From contig NZ_JBOITL010000025.1 of the NCBI RefSeq assembly GCF_050717515.1, positions 124,001-188,000 on the forward strand: 64,000 nucleotides of DNA, read 5' to 3'. Made by a program: the position numbers and the translations under genes. Within the stretch, counting starts at the first letter, position 1. Each line of letters begins with the position of its first letter. The notes under the pieces are model-generated. The model was given only the letters and a program-made list of their open reading frames with translations. It made no database searches and was not told the DNA's origin. The stretch is from Clostridium_AD sp050717515 (GTDB lineage Bacteria; Bacillota; Clostridia; Clostridiales; Clostridiaceae). This document shows positions 1 to 8,004 of this stretch, one piece after another.

Positions 1-422
1 GTGCCTCCTTGAATTCCTTAGTAGATACAATGCTTGAAGCGTATCATGGAATCCATGTTATTCGTGATGCTACAAGAGGTGGAATAGCAGCGGTACTTAA
101 TGAAATCAGTGAGTTTAGCAATGTAACTATAGCTCTTGAGGAAAATGCTATACCATTAAAAGAAGAAGTAAAAGGTGCAACTGAGATTCTGGGACTTGAT
201 CCATTATATATTGCCAACGAAGGAAAACTTTGTGTTTTTGTACCAGAAGCCTATGCGCAAAAGGTACTGAGTGCAATGCGTGAGCACCCGCTTGGTCTTC
301 AAGCAGCAATTATAGGGAAAGTTACTGGAGAGCTGGGGCAAAAAGTTTATTTAAACACAGTGGTGGGTGGAAAAAGACTAGTTGATATGCCATCTGGAAT
401 TCAGCTTCCAAGAATATGTTAG
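1..422 (+). CDS. hypE: Hydrogenase maturation protein HypE, C-terminal part (5' end outside window)
   Basis: HypE dehydrates the carbamoyl group carried on its own C-terminal cysteine to a thiocyanate, the source of the CN ligands of the [NiFe]-hydrogenase active site; it works with HypF, HypC and HypD in the cytoplasm. The reading frame is open from the first bases of the window, so this is the last ~139 residues of a protein normally near 330. Visible are the AIRS-type segment RDATRGGIAAVLNEI, the LYIANEGK segment and the C-terminal tail PRIC, whose last residue is the reactive cysteine. The intact terminus argues for a functional protein. The rest of a hyp operon should lie to the left. 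A strong hairpin follows the stop codon. Confidence 0.95.
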   Translation, partial: ASLNSLVDTMLEAYHGIHVIRDATRGGIAAVLNEISEFSNVTIALEENAIPLKEEVKGATEILGLDPLYIANEGKLCVFVPEAYAQKVLSAMREHPLGLQAAIIGKVTGELGQKVYLNTVVGGKRLVDMPSGIQLPRIC

Positions 423-480
423 ATTTAGTACAATGAAGATACAGTTTGATTTATGTTTTTTAACTTTAGCCTGCCCCAAA

Positions 481-533
481 AATAATAAATAGCAGCAACC
501 AGTTTATTCAGGCTGCTGCTATTTATTATTTTT
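481..533. terminator. Bidirectional terminator between hypE and adh
   Basis: A perfect 17-bp stem (481-497 pairs with 514-530) with a 16-nt loop and A/T runs on both sides sits between two convergent genes, so it can end transcription from either side. Confidence 0.9.
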
Positions 534-1587
534 ATATTATTACTACAGGTTTGATTAAATCCTGAGGTTTATCCTTCATTATGAGAAGGGCTTCTTCAAT
601 TTTATCAAAACCATGATAAACATGTGTTACTAATCTACTTAAATCAACACGGTTATATTTTACCAAATCAATTAGCCTTTCCATTCTAAGACGGCCTCCA
701 GGACAAAGACCTCCAACTATTGTTTTATGAGCCATTCCACATCCCCATTCAGCGCGAGGTATTGGAAGGAAATCGCCTTCACCGTGATAGTTAACATTTG
801 AAACAACTCCACCTGGTTTAACAATACTTACAGCTTGTATTAGTGTTTCAGGGGTTCCACCTGCGATTATTACACGGTCAACACCTTTTCCATTAGTCAA
901 ATCCATTATTTGCTTTGCAATATCACCAGTTTTATAATTTACTATTTCTGAAGCACCATAAAAATATGCTGCTTCAACACAGGTTGGCCTAGAGCCTACT
1001 GCTATTATTCTACCAGCACCACGCAATTTAGCACCAGCTATTGCCATTAGTCCAACTGCGCCAATTCCTATGACAGCAACACTTGAGCCTACTTCAATAT
1101 TTGCCAGTTCTGCACCATGAAAGCCTGTAGTCATCATATCTGTTATCATAACAGCACTTTCTAAAGAAATTTCATCTGGCAAAAGAGCTAAGTTCATATC
1201 TGCATCGTTTACATGAAAATAATCTGCAAAGACACCATCTTTAAAATTTGAGAATTTCCAACCTGCAAGCATTCCACCTGAATGTTGTGGAAAACCTGCT
1301 TGAACCTCTAGGGTTCTCCAATCAGGAGTTATTGCAGGAACTATTACTCTATCTCCTACTTTGAAATCTTTTACTTCACAACCTACCTCATGGATTATAC
1401 CTACAGCCTCATGTCCTAAAATCATATCATTTCTGTCCCCAATTGCTCCTTCATATACAGTGTGAATGTCTGATGTGCAGGGTGATACTGCTAGTGGACG
1501 AACAATTGCATCATATGGACCTGCAACTGGTTTCTTTTTTTCAATCCAGCCTACATTATTGATACTTAACATTGCAAAACCTTTCAT
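532..1587 (-). CDS. adh: NADP-dependent secondary alcohol (isopropanol) dehydrogenase
   Basis: Zinc-dependent medium-chain dehydrogenase of 351 residues that interconverts secondary alcohols and ketones such as isopropanol and acetone with NADP(H). It looks very close to the C. beijerinckii enzyme: catalytic zinc ligands Cys37, His59 and Asp150 with Glu60 fall at the same numbers, the Rossmann motif GIGAVG is near residue 174, and the NADP-selecting Gly198-Ser199-Arg200 and Tyr218 are present. The start codon follows an AGGAGG-type site. It lies downstream of a sigma-54 activator gene on the same strand, and the gap holds a -24/-12 promoter, so it is probably transcribed by sigma-54 polymerase when the activator senses its signal. 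A shared terminator ends it. Confidence 0.93.
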   Translation of the reverse strand: MKGFAMLSINNVGWIEKKKPVAGPYDAIVRPLAVSPCTSDIHTVYEGAIGDRNDMILGHEAVGIIHEVGCEVKDFKVGDRVIVPAITPDWRTLEVQAGFPQHSGGMLAGWKFSNFKDGVFADYFHVNDADMNLALLPDEISLESAVMITDMMTTGFHGAELANIEVGSSVAVIGIGAVGLMAIAGAKLRGAGRIIAVGSRPTCVEAAYFYGASEIVNYKTGDIAKQIMDLTNGKGVDRVIIAGGTPETLIQAVSIVKPGGVVSNVNYHGEGDFLPIPRAEWGCGMAHKTIVGGLCPGGRLRMERLIDLVKYNRVDLSRLVTHVYHGFDKIEEALLIMKDKPQDLIKPVVII

Positions 1588-1751
1588 TTCAAAAACCTCC
1601 TAATATTTTGGTATTGTTATTATAGCTTTTGTTTGAATAGGGTTGATATTTTATTAACTATTAAACCATAATAATTTTATGGTTTAGTAGTTAGCCTTAT
1701 ATTTAAAGCTATTTTTTTAACAATCTTTTTATATTGTACAGTTATACTATT

Positions 1752-1767
1752 AGCAATAGTCATGCCA
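1752..1767 (-). promoter_or_regulatory. Sigma-54 (-24/-12) promoter of adh
   Basis: Read on the minus strand the bases are TGGCATGACTATTGCT. This matches the sigma-54 consensus TGGCAC-N5-TTGCW with one change, at the last base of the first block, and the spacing is exact. It lies about 165 bp before the adh start codon and faces adh. The neighbouring gene encodes a sigma-54 activator. Confidence 0.85.
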
Positions 1768-1838
1768 AAAAAAAATACATTTAATAGAGCCAGTGAGTAG
1801 CCAATCCACATTTCAACAAAATAAAAGTGATGTAAAAC

Positions 1839-1918
1839 GCAACGGTTTCTAATGAAACATCGTTGTATTTCGCAACACTGTTGTAATTTTAAACAATATT
1901 TAATTGAAACAATTGTTT
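1839..1918. promoter_or_regulatory. Candidate upstream activator sites for the sigma-54 regulator
   Basis: Three inverted repeats lie 70-150 bp upstream of the -24/-12 promoter, the usual distance for enhancer-binding proteins. They are an imperfect one at 1839-1865 (CAACG and GTTTC half-sites with GAAAC and CGTTG), a perfect 11-mer CAACACTGTTG at 1873-1883, and a perfect 12-mer AAACAATTGTTT at 1907-1918. Which one is bound is inference. Confidence 0.5.
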
Positions 1919-1971
1919 TTTATTTAACAATAGATTTTAAAAAAATAGTTAAACAATAAATAATATTAGAG

Positions 1972-3525
1972 TTAGCTACTATGATTTTTTATTTTTGAAT
2001 AGATAGTACTTCTATTTATTCCTAATATTTTAGATGCCTTAGTTATATTTCCACCGCATTTTTTTATGCAATTTATTATTGCCATGTTTTCCCATTGTTT
2101 CAATGTATACATATCATATTGAAAGGTTTCGGTTGAAAGAGGGGATTCCTTTTTTTCTAATGATTTATCTTCAAAGTTAAATGAAGTATCTCCATCCATA
2201 TTTACAATGTTTTCAATACAATTTTCTAATTCACGAACATTGCCGGGCCAAGTATAATTTACGAGCGTTCTATAAATATCATAGGATATTTTGGGTACAG
2301 GTTTATCTAGTTTGATAGCTTTAGCTTTTAAAAAATACTCAATAAGTATTTCAATATCTCCAACTCGCATTCTTAGTGGTGGAAGGAATATAGGAATTAC
2401 ACTTAATCTATAATATAAGTCTTCTCGGAAATTCCCGTTTTTCACTTCGGTTTTCAAATCTTTATTTGTAGCAGCAATAATTCTTACATCTACATTTATA
2501 TATTTGTTTCCACCCACTCTATTAAAACAAGAAGTTTGCAGTACGGTTAAAAGGTGTACTTGCATTTCAAAGGGCATTTCTCCTATTTCATCAAGAAATA
2601 TAGTACCGCCATTTGCAAGCTCAAATTTTCCGAGTTGTCCACCTCGTTTTGCACCTGTAAAAGCTCCATCTTCATATCCGAAAAGTTCACTTTCTATTAA
2701 GCCTTTTGTTATTGCTCCACAATTAATTGAAATAAAGCTATTATCTTTTCTACTACTATTGTTATGAATTGACTGAGCTATAAGTTCTTTACCTGTTCCA
2801 CTTTCGCCTTGAATTAGAACCGTTGAGGGACTATTTGCAATGTTTTTTGCCTGCTCAATTACTTTGATTATTACTTCACTGTTTCCAATTATGTCCTCAA
2901 AATTGTAGCTTGCATTTTTACCGGTGCGCTTGTTAGCCAAATTATACATATTTTGATACTTTTCTACTTTTAATTGACTTTCAATGGACTTAACTGCAGC
3001 CACAACTAGCCCTAAGGTATGAGGATGAGCTAACTGACGTTTTCCCGTTAAATTTAGACAACCGATAATAGTGCCTTCTTCATTATGAATAATCGCTGCA
3101 GAACATGTTAACGTATGATATGCAGTAATGTAATGTTCTTCACCTGAAATTTGAACTGATAAGTCCTCATGAATCGCAGTCCCAATTGCATTTGTGCCAG
3201 TACTTTTTTCACTCATATCTGCACCTTCCACAATGCCTACTTCTGCCATACATTTAATTATATTATCATCACCTGTAATAAAAAGCACAAAACCTACTTT
3301 GTCTGTAAGATATAATGCAAATCCAGATCCTTTTAAAAAATTATATAGTGTTTCCATAAATGGTCTAGATATTTTTATTAACTGACTATTCCTATCTAAA
3401 GAATCATGGAATGCCTTTCCTTCAAGTGTTGTTGTAGGAAATATTCTCTGCACATTAATTTTGTATTTCCTACAGTTATTTTGAGAGCTTTTTATTATAT
3501 CTTTGAAATTATATTTTTGGCTCAT
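1972..3525 (-). CDS. Sigma-54-dependent activator, AcoR-like (GAF, AAA+, Fis-type HTH)
   Basis: Enhancer-binding protein of 517 residues. The N-terminal ~190 residues form a GAF-type sensor region as in AcoR-like regulators (segment STGTNAIGTAI). The central AAA+ domain has Walker A GESGTGKE at 240-247 and the sigma-54 contact loop GAFTGA at 287-292. A Fis-type helix-turn-helix closes the protein. I place the start at 3525 (MSQKYNF), because AGAGGTG lies correctly before it; an upstream in-frame start at 3597 would run into the IS element end. It is next to and upstream of adh with a sigma-54 promoter between them, so adh is the likely target; adh genes of solventogenic clostridia are known to be linked to such activators. 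The inducing ligand is unknown. Confidence 0.9.
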   Translation of the reverse strand: MSQKYNFKDIIKSSQNNCRKYKINVQRIFPTTTLEGKAFHDSLDRNSQLIKISRPFMETLYNFLKGSGFALYLTDKVGFVLFITGDDNIIKCMAEVGIVEGADMSEKSTGTNAIGTAIHEDLSVQISGEEHYITAYHTLTCSAAIIHNEEGTIIGCLNLTGKRQLAHPHTLGLVVAAVKSIESQLKVEKYQNMYNLANKRTGKNASYNFEDIIGNSEVIIKVIEQAKNIANSPSTVLIQGESGTGKELIAQSIHNNSSRKDNSFISINCGAITKGLIESELFGYEDGAFTGAKRGGQLGKFELANGGTIFLDEIGEMPFEMQVHLLTVLQTSCFNRVGGNKYINVDVRIIAATNKDLKTEVKNGNFREDLYYRLSVIPIFLPPLRMRVGDIEILIEYFLKAKAIKLDKPVPKISYDIYRTLVNYTWPGNVRELENCIENIVNMDGDTSFNFEDKSLEKKESPLSTETFQYDMYTLKQWENMAIINCIKKCGGNITKASKILGINRSTIYSKIKNHSS

Positions 3526-3553
3526 AAACTTCACCTCTTTAGCGTTCAACGTA

Positions 3554-3562
3554 ATTATATCA
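3554..3562 (-). promoter_or_regulatory. Extended -10 element before the sigma-54 activator gene
   Basis: The minus strand reads TGATATAAT, an extended -10 (TGN-TATAAT), with a start site expected about 20 nt before the ATG. With a 17-nt spacer the -35 hexamer would fall at 3577-3582, exactly at the edge of the IS element. Confidence 0.5.
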
Positions 3563-3579
3563 CAGTCCATTGTTCCACC

Positions 3580-5079
3580 CTTAATAATAAGACACATAGA
3601 TAAAATAAAATGGATCCTATGTCAAGGACATTTAAAAAAGACTATGCAACTAAAAGTTGATTTCTGTATTGTACAGGAGTCAACTTTTTTAATCCCCATT
3701 GATATCTATAGTTATTATAATAATCCATATAATTATCAATTAGATTCTGTAAATCAGTGAATGTATCGCAACTTTTATAGTCAATCTCATCCTTCATGTG
3801 ACCAAAAAAAGATTCTTGTGGGGCATTATCCCAACAGTTTCCCCTTCTAGACATTGACTGTCCAAGTTTATATTTTTTAAGTAGTTTTTGAAACCTTAGA
3901 CTAGTATAATGAACACCCTGGTCTGAATGTATAAAAGCTTCTGAAGTCAATAATTTCTTATGCGATTTAATTAATTTTTCAATCGTTTCTGTTGCAATAT
4001 CTAATGTAATGCGTCTTGATAAGTGATACGAAAGTATTTCATTTGTAGAAGCATCTTTAATCGTTGATAAATAAGCCATACAGGAAGCTCCATATGGCAT
4101 ATAGGTGATATCTGTTAACAAAACTTTTCCGGCTACGCCCTGCTTAAATTCCCTATTTAAAAGATTTGGTACAACGGTATGCTCTCTAGTGGCTTTCATC
4201 ATTCTACGATACGGATTGGCTTTTCTAATAGGGCACTTAATATTATATTTACGCATAATTCTTTGAATACATTTTCTATTAATAATTAAATTGAACTCTT
4301 GCTCTAGTACCATCTTAATAGAACGTGAACCCTTCTTGTAACCCCTATGGTCAAATGCCTTAAGAACTATATTCCTTAACTCCAAATCTCTTTGTTCTCG
4401 AATATTACGTGTAGATTCTGATTTTAGGTAATTATAATAACCTGATCTTGATACTCCAATTACATCACATAGATGCCTAATCGTATTTTTATATTTAGAT
4501 TTAGAGAGGATGTTCTGAATAAGTGCAAAAATTGAAGAAATCCGTAAACTACCGCTTTTCACCTGCCTTTCTTGCAGTTCGATTTTTTTTAATAGTTCTG
4601 CTTCCGCCTTCCAGTATTCAATCTCAGCATCTTTTCTTGTGATTATTTCTTCTAGGGTTAATTCATGTTTAAGTGGGCGTCCGCTGCTAAATTTTCTAGT
4701 ATCTCTAAGTCCTAATTCGCCAGACTCCTTATAAGCCTTGCGCCATCTCTTACTAAATGACTTGATTCTATTAGTACCAAGTGCTTCTATATCGAACCCA
4801 GCATCTTGAAAAATCTGAGACGTTAATTTTTCCATTATATGCTCAGATACAAATAAGGATTTGAACTCATCTGTATATGTAATTCCCTTTTCACTAACTC
4901 GTTTAATATATCTATTTTTTGAGAGTGCTAAAATTTGTTCATTAGTAAATACTTTTCTAATCATAATGCCCACAACCTTTCTAATTTAATTGTACAAAAA
5001 AAGATCCCATATGAATAGACTTTTTTAGTGTCTATCACATAGGATCCATTTTAAAATATCTATGTGTCTTATTATTAAG
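3580..5079 (-). mobile_element. IS3-family insertion sequence, ~1.5 kb
   Basis: The element contains one DDE transposase gene flanked by long imperfect inverted repeats. The outer arms start at 3580 (CTTAATAATAAGACACATAG on the plus strand) and at 5079 (same bases on the minus strand). They run on through AAAATGGATCCTATGT and, after a few mismatches, the A/T-rich GACA...AAAAAAG segment, about 70 bp in all. No obvious 3-4 bp target duplication is visible at these edges, so the exact ends are uncertain by a few bases. It separates the UPF0316 gene (3 bp beyond its stop) from the sigma-54 activator. Confidence 0.8.
3642..4973 (-). CDS. IS3-family transposase, single-ORF form
   Basis: The 443-residue protein combines an N-terminal helix-turn-helix region (residues ~1-100, with KRWRKAYKESG), a coiled-coil linker, and a C-terminal rve/DDE integrase domain. 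The acidic triad is visible in LLTDITYM, IHSDQGVHY and NAPQESFFGHMK. Most IS3 elements encode the two parts as overlapping orfA and orfB joined by a -1 frameshift. Here they are already one open frame, with no stop or slippage needed. The frame is intact and both ends of the element are present, so it may be active. Confidence 0.92.
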   Translation of the reverse strand: MGIMIRKVFTNEQILALSKNRYIKRVSEKGITYTDEFKSLFVSEHIMEKLTSQIFQDAGFDIEALGTNRIKSFSKRWRKAYKESGELGLRDTRKFSSGRPLKHELTLEEIITRKDAEIEYWKAEAELLKKIELQERQVKSGSLRISSIFALIQNILSKSKYKNTIRHLCDVIGVSRSGYYNYLKSESTRNIREQRDLELRNIVLKAFDHRGYKKGSRSIKMVLEQEFNLIINRKCIQRIMRKYNIKCPIRKANPYRRMMKATREHTVVPNLLNREFKQGVAGKVLLTDITYMPYGASCMAYLSTIKDASTNEILSYHLSRRITLDIATETIEKLIKSHKKLLTSEAFIHSDQGVHYTSLRFQKLLKKYKLGQSMSRRGNCWDNAPQESFFGHMKDEIDYKSCDTFTDLQNLIDNYMDYYNNYRYQWGLKKLTPVQYRNQLLVA

Positions 5080-5081
5080 TA

Positions 5082-5591
5082 TTATTTTCTAATACCATAA
5101 CCACCATATATAGTTTTAGTATCCATTAGAGAAACTACGGCCTTTATATGTGAATTTTGTATTATTTTTAATATTTGAGATTTTCTTTTTCTTTTAACAT
5201 GTAATATAAGCATTTTTTTATCTTCCTTTAATCCTTCTGCATCAATAAGAGTAACCCCTACATTTTCTGCTCTCAATATTTCAGCAAGTGTATTGCCATC
5301 TTTTTCAGATACTATTGCATTTATGGTCATAAGTCCTAGCGCTAGTTTATCTTCTAAAATACAACCAATATAATTTCCACAAGAAAATCCTAATGCATAA
5401 ATTACCATTTTGAATGGTTCTTTACTTATTCCTACAAGTACAGTACTAATTACATATAACCATATAAGTACTTCAAAAAAACCAATAATAGCTCCATAAA
5501 ATTTTTCACCTCTAGTTATGAGTACTACTCTAACTGTGGTTAAGGAAACCTCAATTATTTTAGCGAAAAAAATAAGGATATAACTAAACAT
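5082..5591 (-). CDS. UPF0316 / DUF2179-type membrane protein
   Basis: About 169 residues. The N-terminal ~80 residues hold three hydrophobic segments (from FSYILIFFAKIIEV onward) and the rest is a soluble DUF2179-like domain with the small alpha/beta pattern seen in YebE/YitT-type proteins. The molecular role of the family is unknown. I chose the start at 5591, because AAAGGAGCG precedes it at good distance; the longer frame to 5648 adds an unlikely basic leader. The stop codon is 3 bp from the end of the IS element, so any former downstream partner or terminator has been displaced. Confidence 0.8.
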   Translation of the reverse strand: MFSYILIFFAKIIEVSLTTVRVVLITRGEKFYGAIIGFFEVLIWLYVISTVLVGISKEPFKMVIYALGFSCGNYIGCILEDKLALGLMTINAIVSEKDGNTLAEILRAENVGVTLIDAEGLKEDKKMLILHVKRKRKSQILKIIQNSHIKAVVSLMDTKTIYGGYGIRK

Positions 5592-5823
5592 ACGCAACGC
5601 TCCTTTATGAAAACATATAATGCTTGTGCGTCTTCTAATAAATAGCATGCTCCTTTTAAGGCATTTTTACAAGACTTATTCATGAAAGTTAATACATATT
5701 TAATTAAATTTATTATTGTGCAAAAACTCTATTTAAAATTGCTTACATTATAAAGTAGCAATGTATAATTTTACATGATATAGTAACTATAATATATAAA
5801 TATATGTTATTAGGAGGATAAAA

Positions 5824-7359
5824 ATGGATTATATCAATGAAAATGTGGTTTTATGTTTTTATTTAGAGCAAATTGAGAAAAACAATATTGTATTCTTAGA
5901 TGGAAGAGAGGAGTTTAAAGAAAGAATAAAAGAAAACATAGTAAAATTAAGAGATGCAGAGGACATGCATGATAAAATACAGACAGCTAAAAATTTGTGG
6001 AAATCATTATTTACAGCTTCCATGAGTTACATTGACTCAGATATGAGGGGTTATGATAAGTTATTTACTTATTTTGATGAATATGTTAACTTTGAAGAAT
6101 TAATCTTTGCTTCTGATTCTTTTTATAGGGATCATACACTACACTGCTTATGGGTTTACTTCCTTGGAGAATATCTCACCAAGAATGAAGAGTTTAGTCC
6201 ATTGTTTAATAAATTAGATTTACAATCCAATTCTATAGCTAATTTAGTATCAGTAATAGAGAACTCTAGCATAGCAGATATTTTAAAAAAGTTCACTGAT
6301 TTCGGTCATGCTGTGGATGCATCAAAATGCAAAGATTCAATATGGTGCGTAACCGCTTTAACTCATGACCTAGGATATCCTATTAAAAAAATCTATAAAA
6401 TAAATAATTGTATAGGAAAGGTATTACCTTATTTTTCCTTGGAGAATTATAATGAATTTAACTTTAACTATAGTCCTACTCAACAACATTTTGTAGAGAA
6501 TTTTATAAAACTTATGACTATGAATATATCATTTTCAAATGATAATACGGGCAAAAAATTAGAGGAATTGACTGTTAGAATTTTTGATATAGATAAAAAT
6601 GGTAGCATGCTGGGGCTAAATGAAACCGAAATAAAGAATTTAACTAATGGAGAACGTGAAATCTTAAAGGATTCTTTAAAATTTAAATGTGTAATTAAAG
6701 AAAATCTAACCAAACGATTACAGTTTTTTAACGATTTTGAACAATATCAACATGGTATTATGAGTGCTTTTTTGCTTATGAAAACTGTTAAATCCTTTAG
6801 TAATATTAATTTTAATTATACTGATAATCTAAATTTAGAGCTCAAGGAGCTTGATGTTAAAGCATTGGAAACTAAAATGCAAATACTAAGTGCTATTTCT
6901 GACCACACAAATGAAGCCAAGCAAATAAAAGGAATAGATGAGGTTTCAGATATGTTAATTCTAATAGATGAATTAGAAGAATTTTCAAGAATATCTAGAG
7001 CTAATATGAACAGACAATTTATACGTGAGTTTTGTAAATCAGATATATACTTTAAGGATGGCGTAATTAATATAGATTTTATATTTGATAACGAAAATAT
7101 TAAGAATCTCGATCCAGAAAAAGCGTTTAAGGGAAGATGCAAGAGATTTTTAAGCATATTTAATATAAATAAACTGGATGAAGATTTAAAAATAAAACTA
7201 AGATGTATAGGTAAACTATCTTATGATAACAATGTCTATAGCCTAGAAATTGCAAAAAAATATGCCAATATTACCATTAACGATGTAGAACAGGATATAC
7301 CAAAATATTTAAAATCCAATGAGTTTTACACTAAAGCAATGTATATGAAGCTATCATAA
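5824..7359 (+). CDS. Uncharacterised HD-domain protein (putative phosphohydrolase)
   Basis: 511 residues, soluble, with a strong AGGAGG site. I do not recognise a named family, but it has the signature of HD-superfamily metal hydrolases: a first helix with R102-D103-H104 and H107, the HD doublet H181-D182 in ALTHDLGYP, a later His310 in YQHG, and D360-H361 in AISDHTNEAK as the likely last ligands. The C-terminal ~140 residues (DELEEFSRISRAN onward) form a separate conserved region. HD proteins usually cleave phosphoester bonds in nucleotides; the substrate here is unknown. A second copy of the gene, decayed by deletion, lies at 62801-63480. It is probably monocistronic, with a 69-residue gene 130 bp downstream. 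Confidence 0.75.
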   Translation: MDYINENVVLCFYLEQIEKNNIVFLDGREEFKERIKENIVKLRDAEDMHDKIQTAKNLWKSLFTASMSYIDSDMRGYDKLFTYFDEYVNFEELIFASDSFYRDHTLHCLWVYFLGEYLTKNEEFSPLFNKLDLQSNSIANLVSVIENSSIADILKKFTDFGHAVDASKCKDSIWCVTALTHDLGYPIKKIYKINNCIGKVLPYFSLENYNEFNFNYSPTQQHFVENFIKLMTMNISFSNDNTGKKLEELTVRIFDIDKNGSMLGLNETEIKNLTNGEREILKDSLKFKCVIKENLTKRLQFFNDFEQYQHGIMSAFLLMKTVKSFSNINFNYTDNLNLELKELDVKALETKMQILSAISDHTNEAKQIKGIDEVSDMLILIDELEEFSRISRANMNRQFIREFCKSDIYFKDGVINIDFIFDNENIKNLDPEKAFKGRCKRFLSIFNINKLDEDLKIKLRCIGKLSYDNNVYSLEIAKKYANITINDVEQDIPKYLKSNEFYTKAMYMKLS

Positions 7360-7486
7360 CATGTTACTTAATAGGTGTTAGGGTGGGTTTTGTGATGAAA
7401 CTTACTAGAGTTTTTTATGAAGTGATACATAATAATATTAACACTGTCACAATTAATAGTAAATTAAGTTAATGGGGGTATCATAG

Positions 7487-7696
7487 GTGAGTAGAGAAAA
7501 AGCATGGTTTGTCTTTCATAATGAGGTAGTACCACAAATAAGAATATTGGATGAAAAAGGAATGTTGAAATTTGAAAGTACAACATATTCTGATAAAGAT
7601 TGGGATAATGGAGTGTGCGTTGTGACCAATAAAGGAGAAATCCATATTTTAGAAGATGGTAAAGTAGTTGATGACGGTAATTTATTGAAATTGTAG
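7487..7696 (+). CDS. Hypothetical 69-residue protein
   Basis: Small soluble protein starting at GTG behind a GGGGG site. It has no signal peptide or membrane segment. The pattern (FHNEVVPQIRILDEKG, then GVCVVTNKGEIHILEDGKVV) suggests short beta strands, perhaps a small barrel or sandwich. No function can be assigned. It is followed at once by a strong terminator, so it is an independent unit or the end of a unit beginning with the HD-domain gene. Confidence 0.6.
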   Translation: MSREKAWFVFHNEVVPQIRILDEKGMLKFESTTYSDKDWDNGVCVVTNKGEIHILEDGKVVDDGNLLKL

Positions 7697-7730
7697 AGGA
7701 TTATAAATTAATTTTGAATAAACATAAAAA

Positions 7731-7772
7731 AATAGCCCCAAAATATATTAGTATATTTTGGGGCTATTTAAA
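7731..7772 (+). terminator. Terminator after the 69-residue gene
   Basis: A near-perfect stem of about 18 bp (AAATAGCCCCAAAATATA and its complement) with a 4-nt loop and T-rich 3' side. The rest of the gap to 8005 holds no gene; a TTGACA at 7870-7875 with a poor TACTTA 17 bp on may be the chemoreceptor promoter. Confidence 0.88.
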
Positions 7773-8004
7773 ATCGACGTGAAATCAATGGACCCAAGAG
7801 GAATAGTTGCATTCAAAAGTGTTTAGAGAATACAAAAAACTTGGTGAAAGTAAGAGTTTAAAAAAACTATTGACATAGTAAGACAAATTACATACTTAGA
7901 TAGTAAAGTTTTCTAAAATATGATATTATTACATTAAAATTATAATTTAAATATTATAGAAAATAAAAAAATGTAGTGTAATTTAAATTTTAAGGGGGAT
8001 ACAA

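Noticed and set aside
3503..3760. Plus-strand frame crossing the left IS edge
   Set aside because: No ribosome site; antisense to both the activator and the transposase ends.
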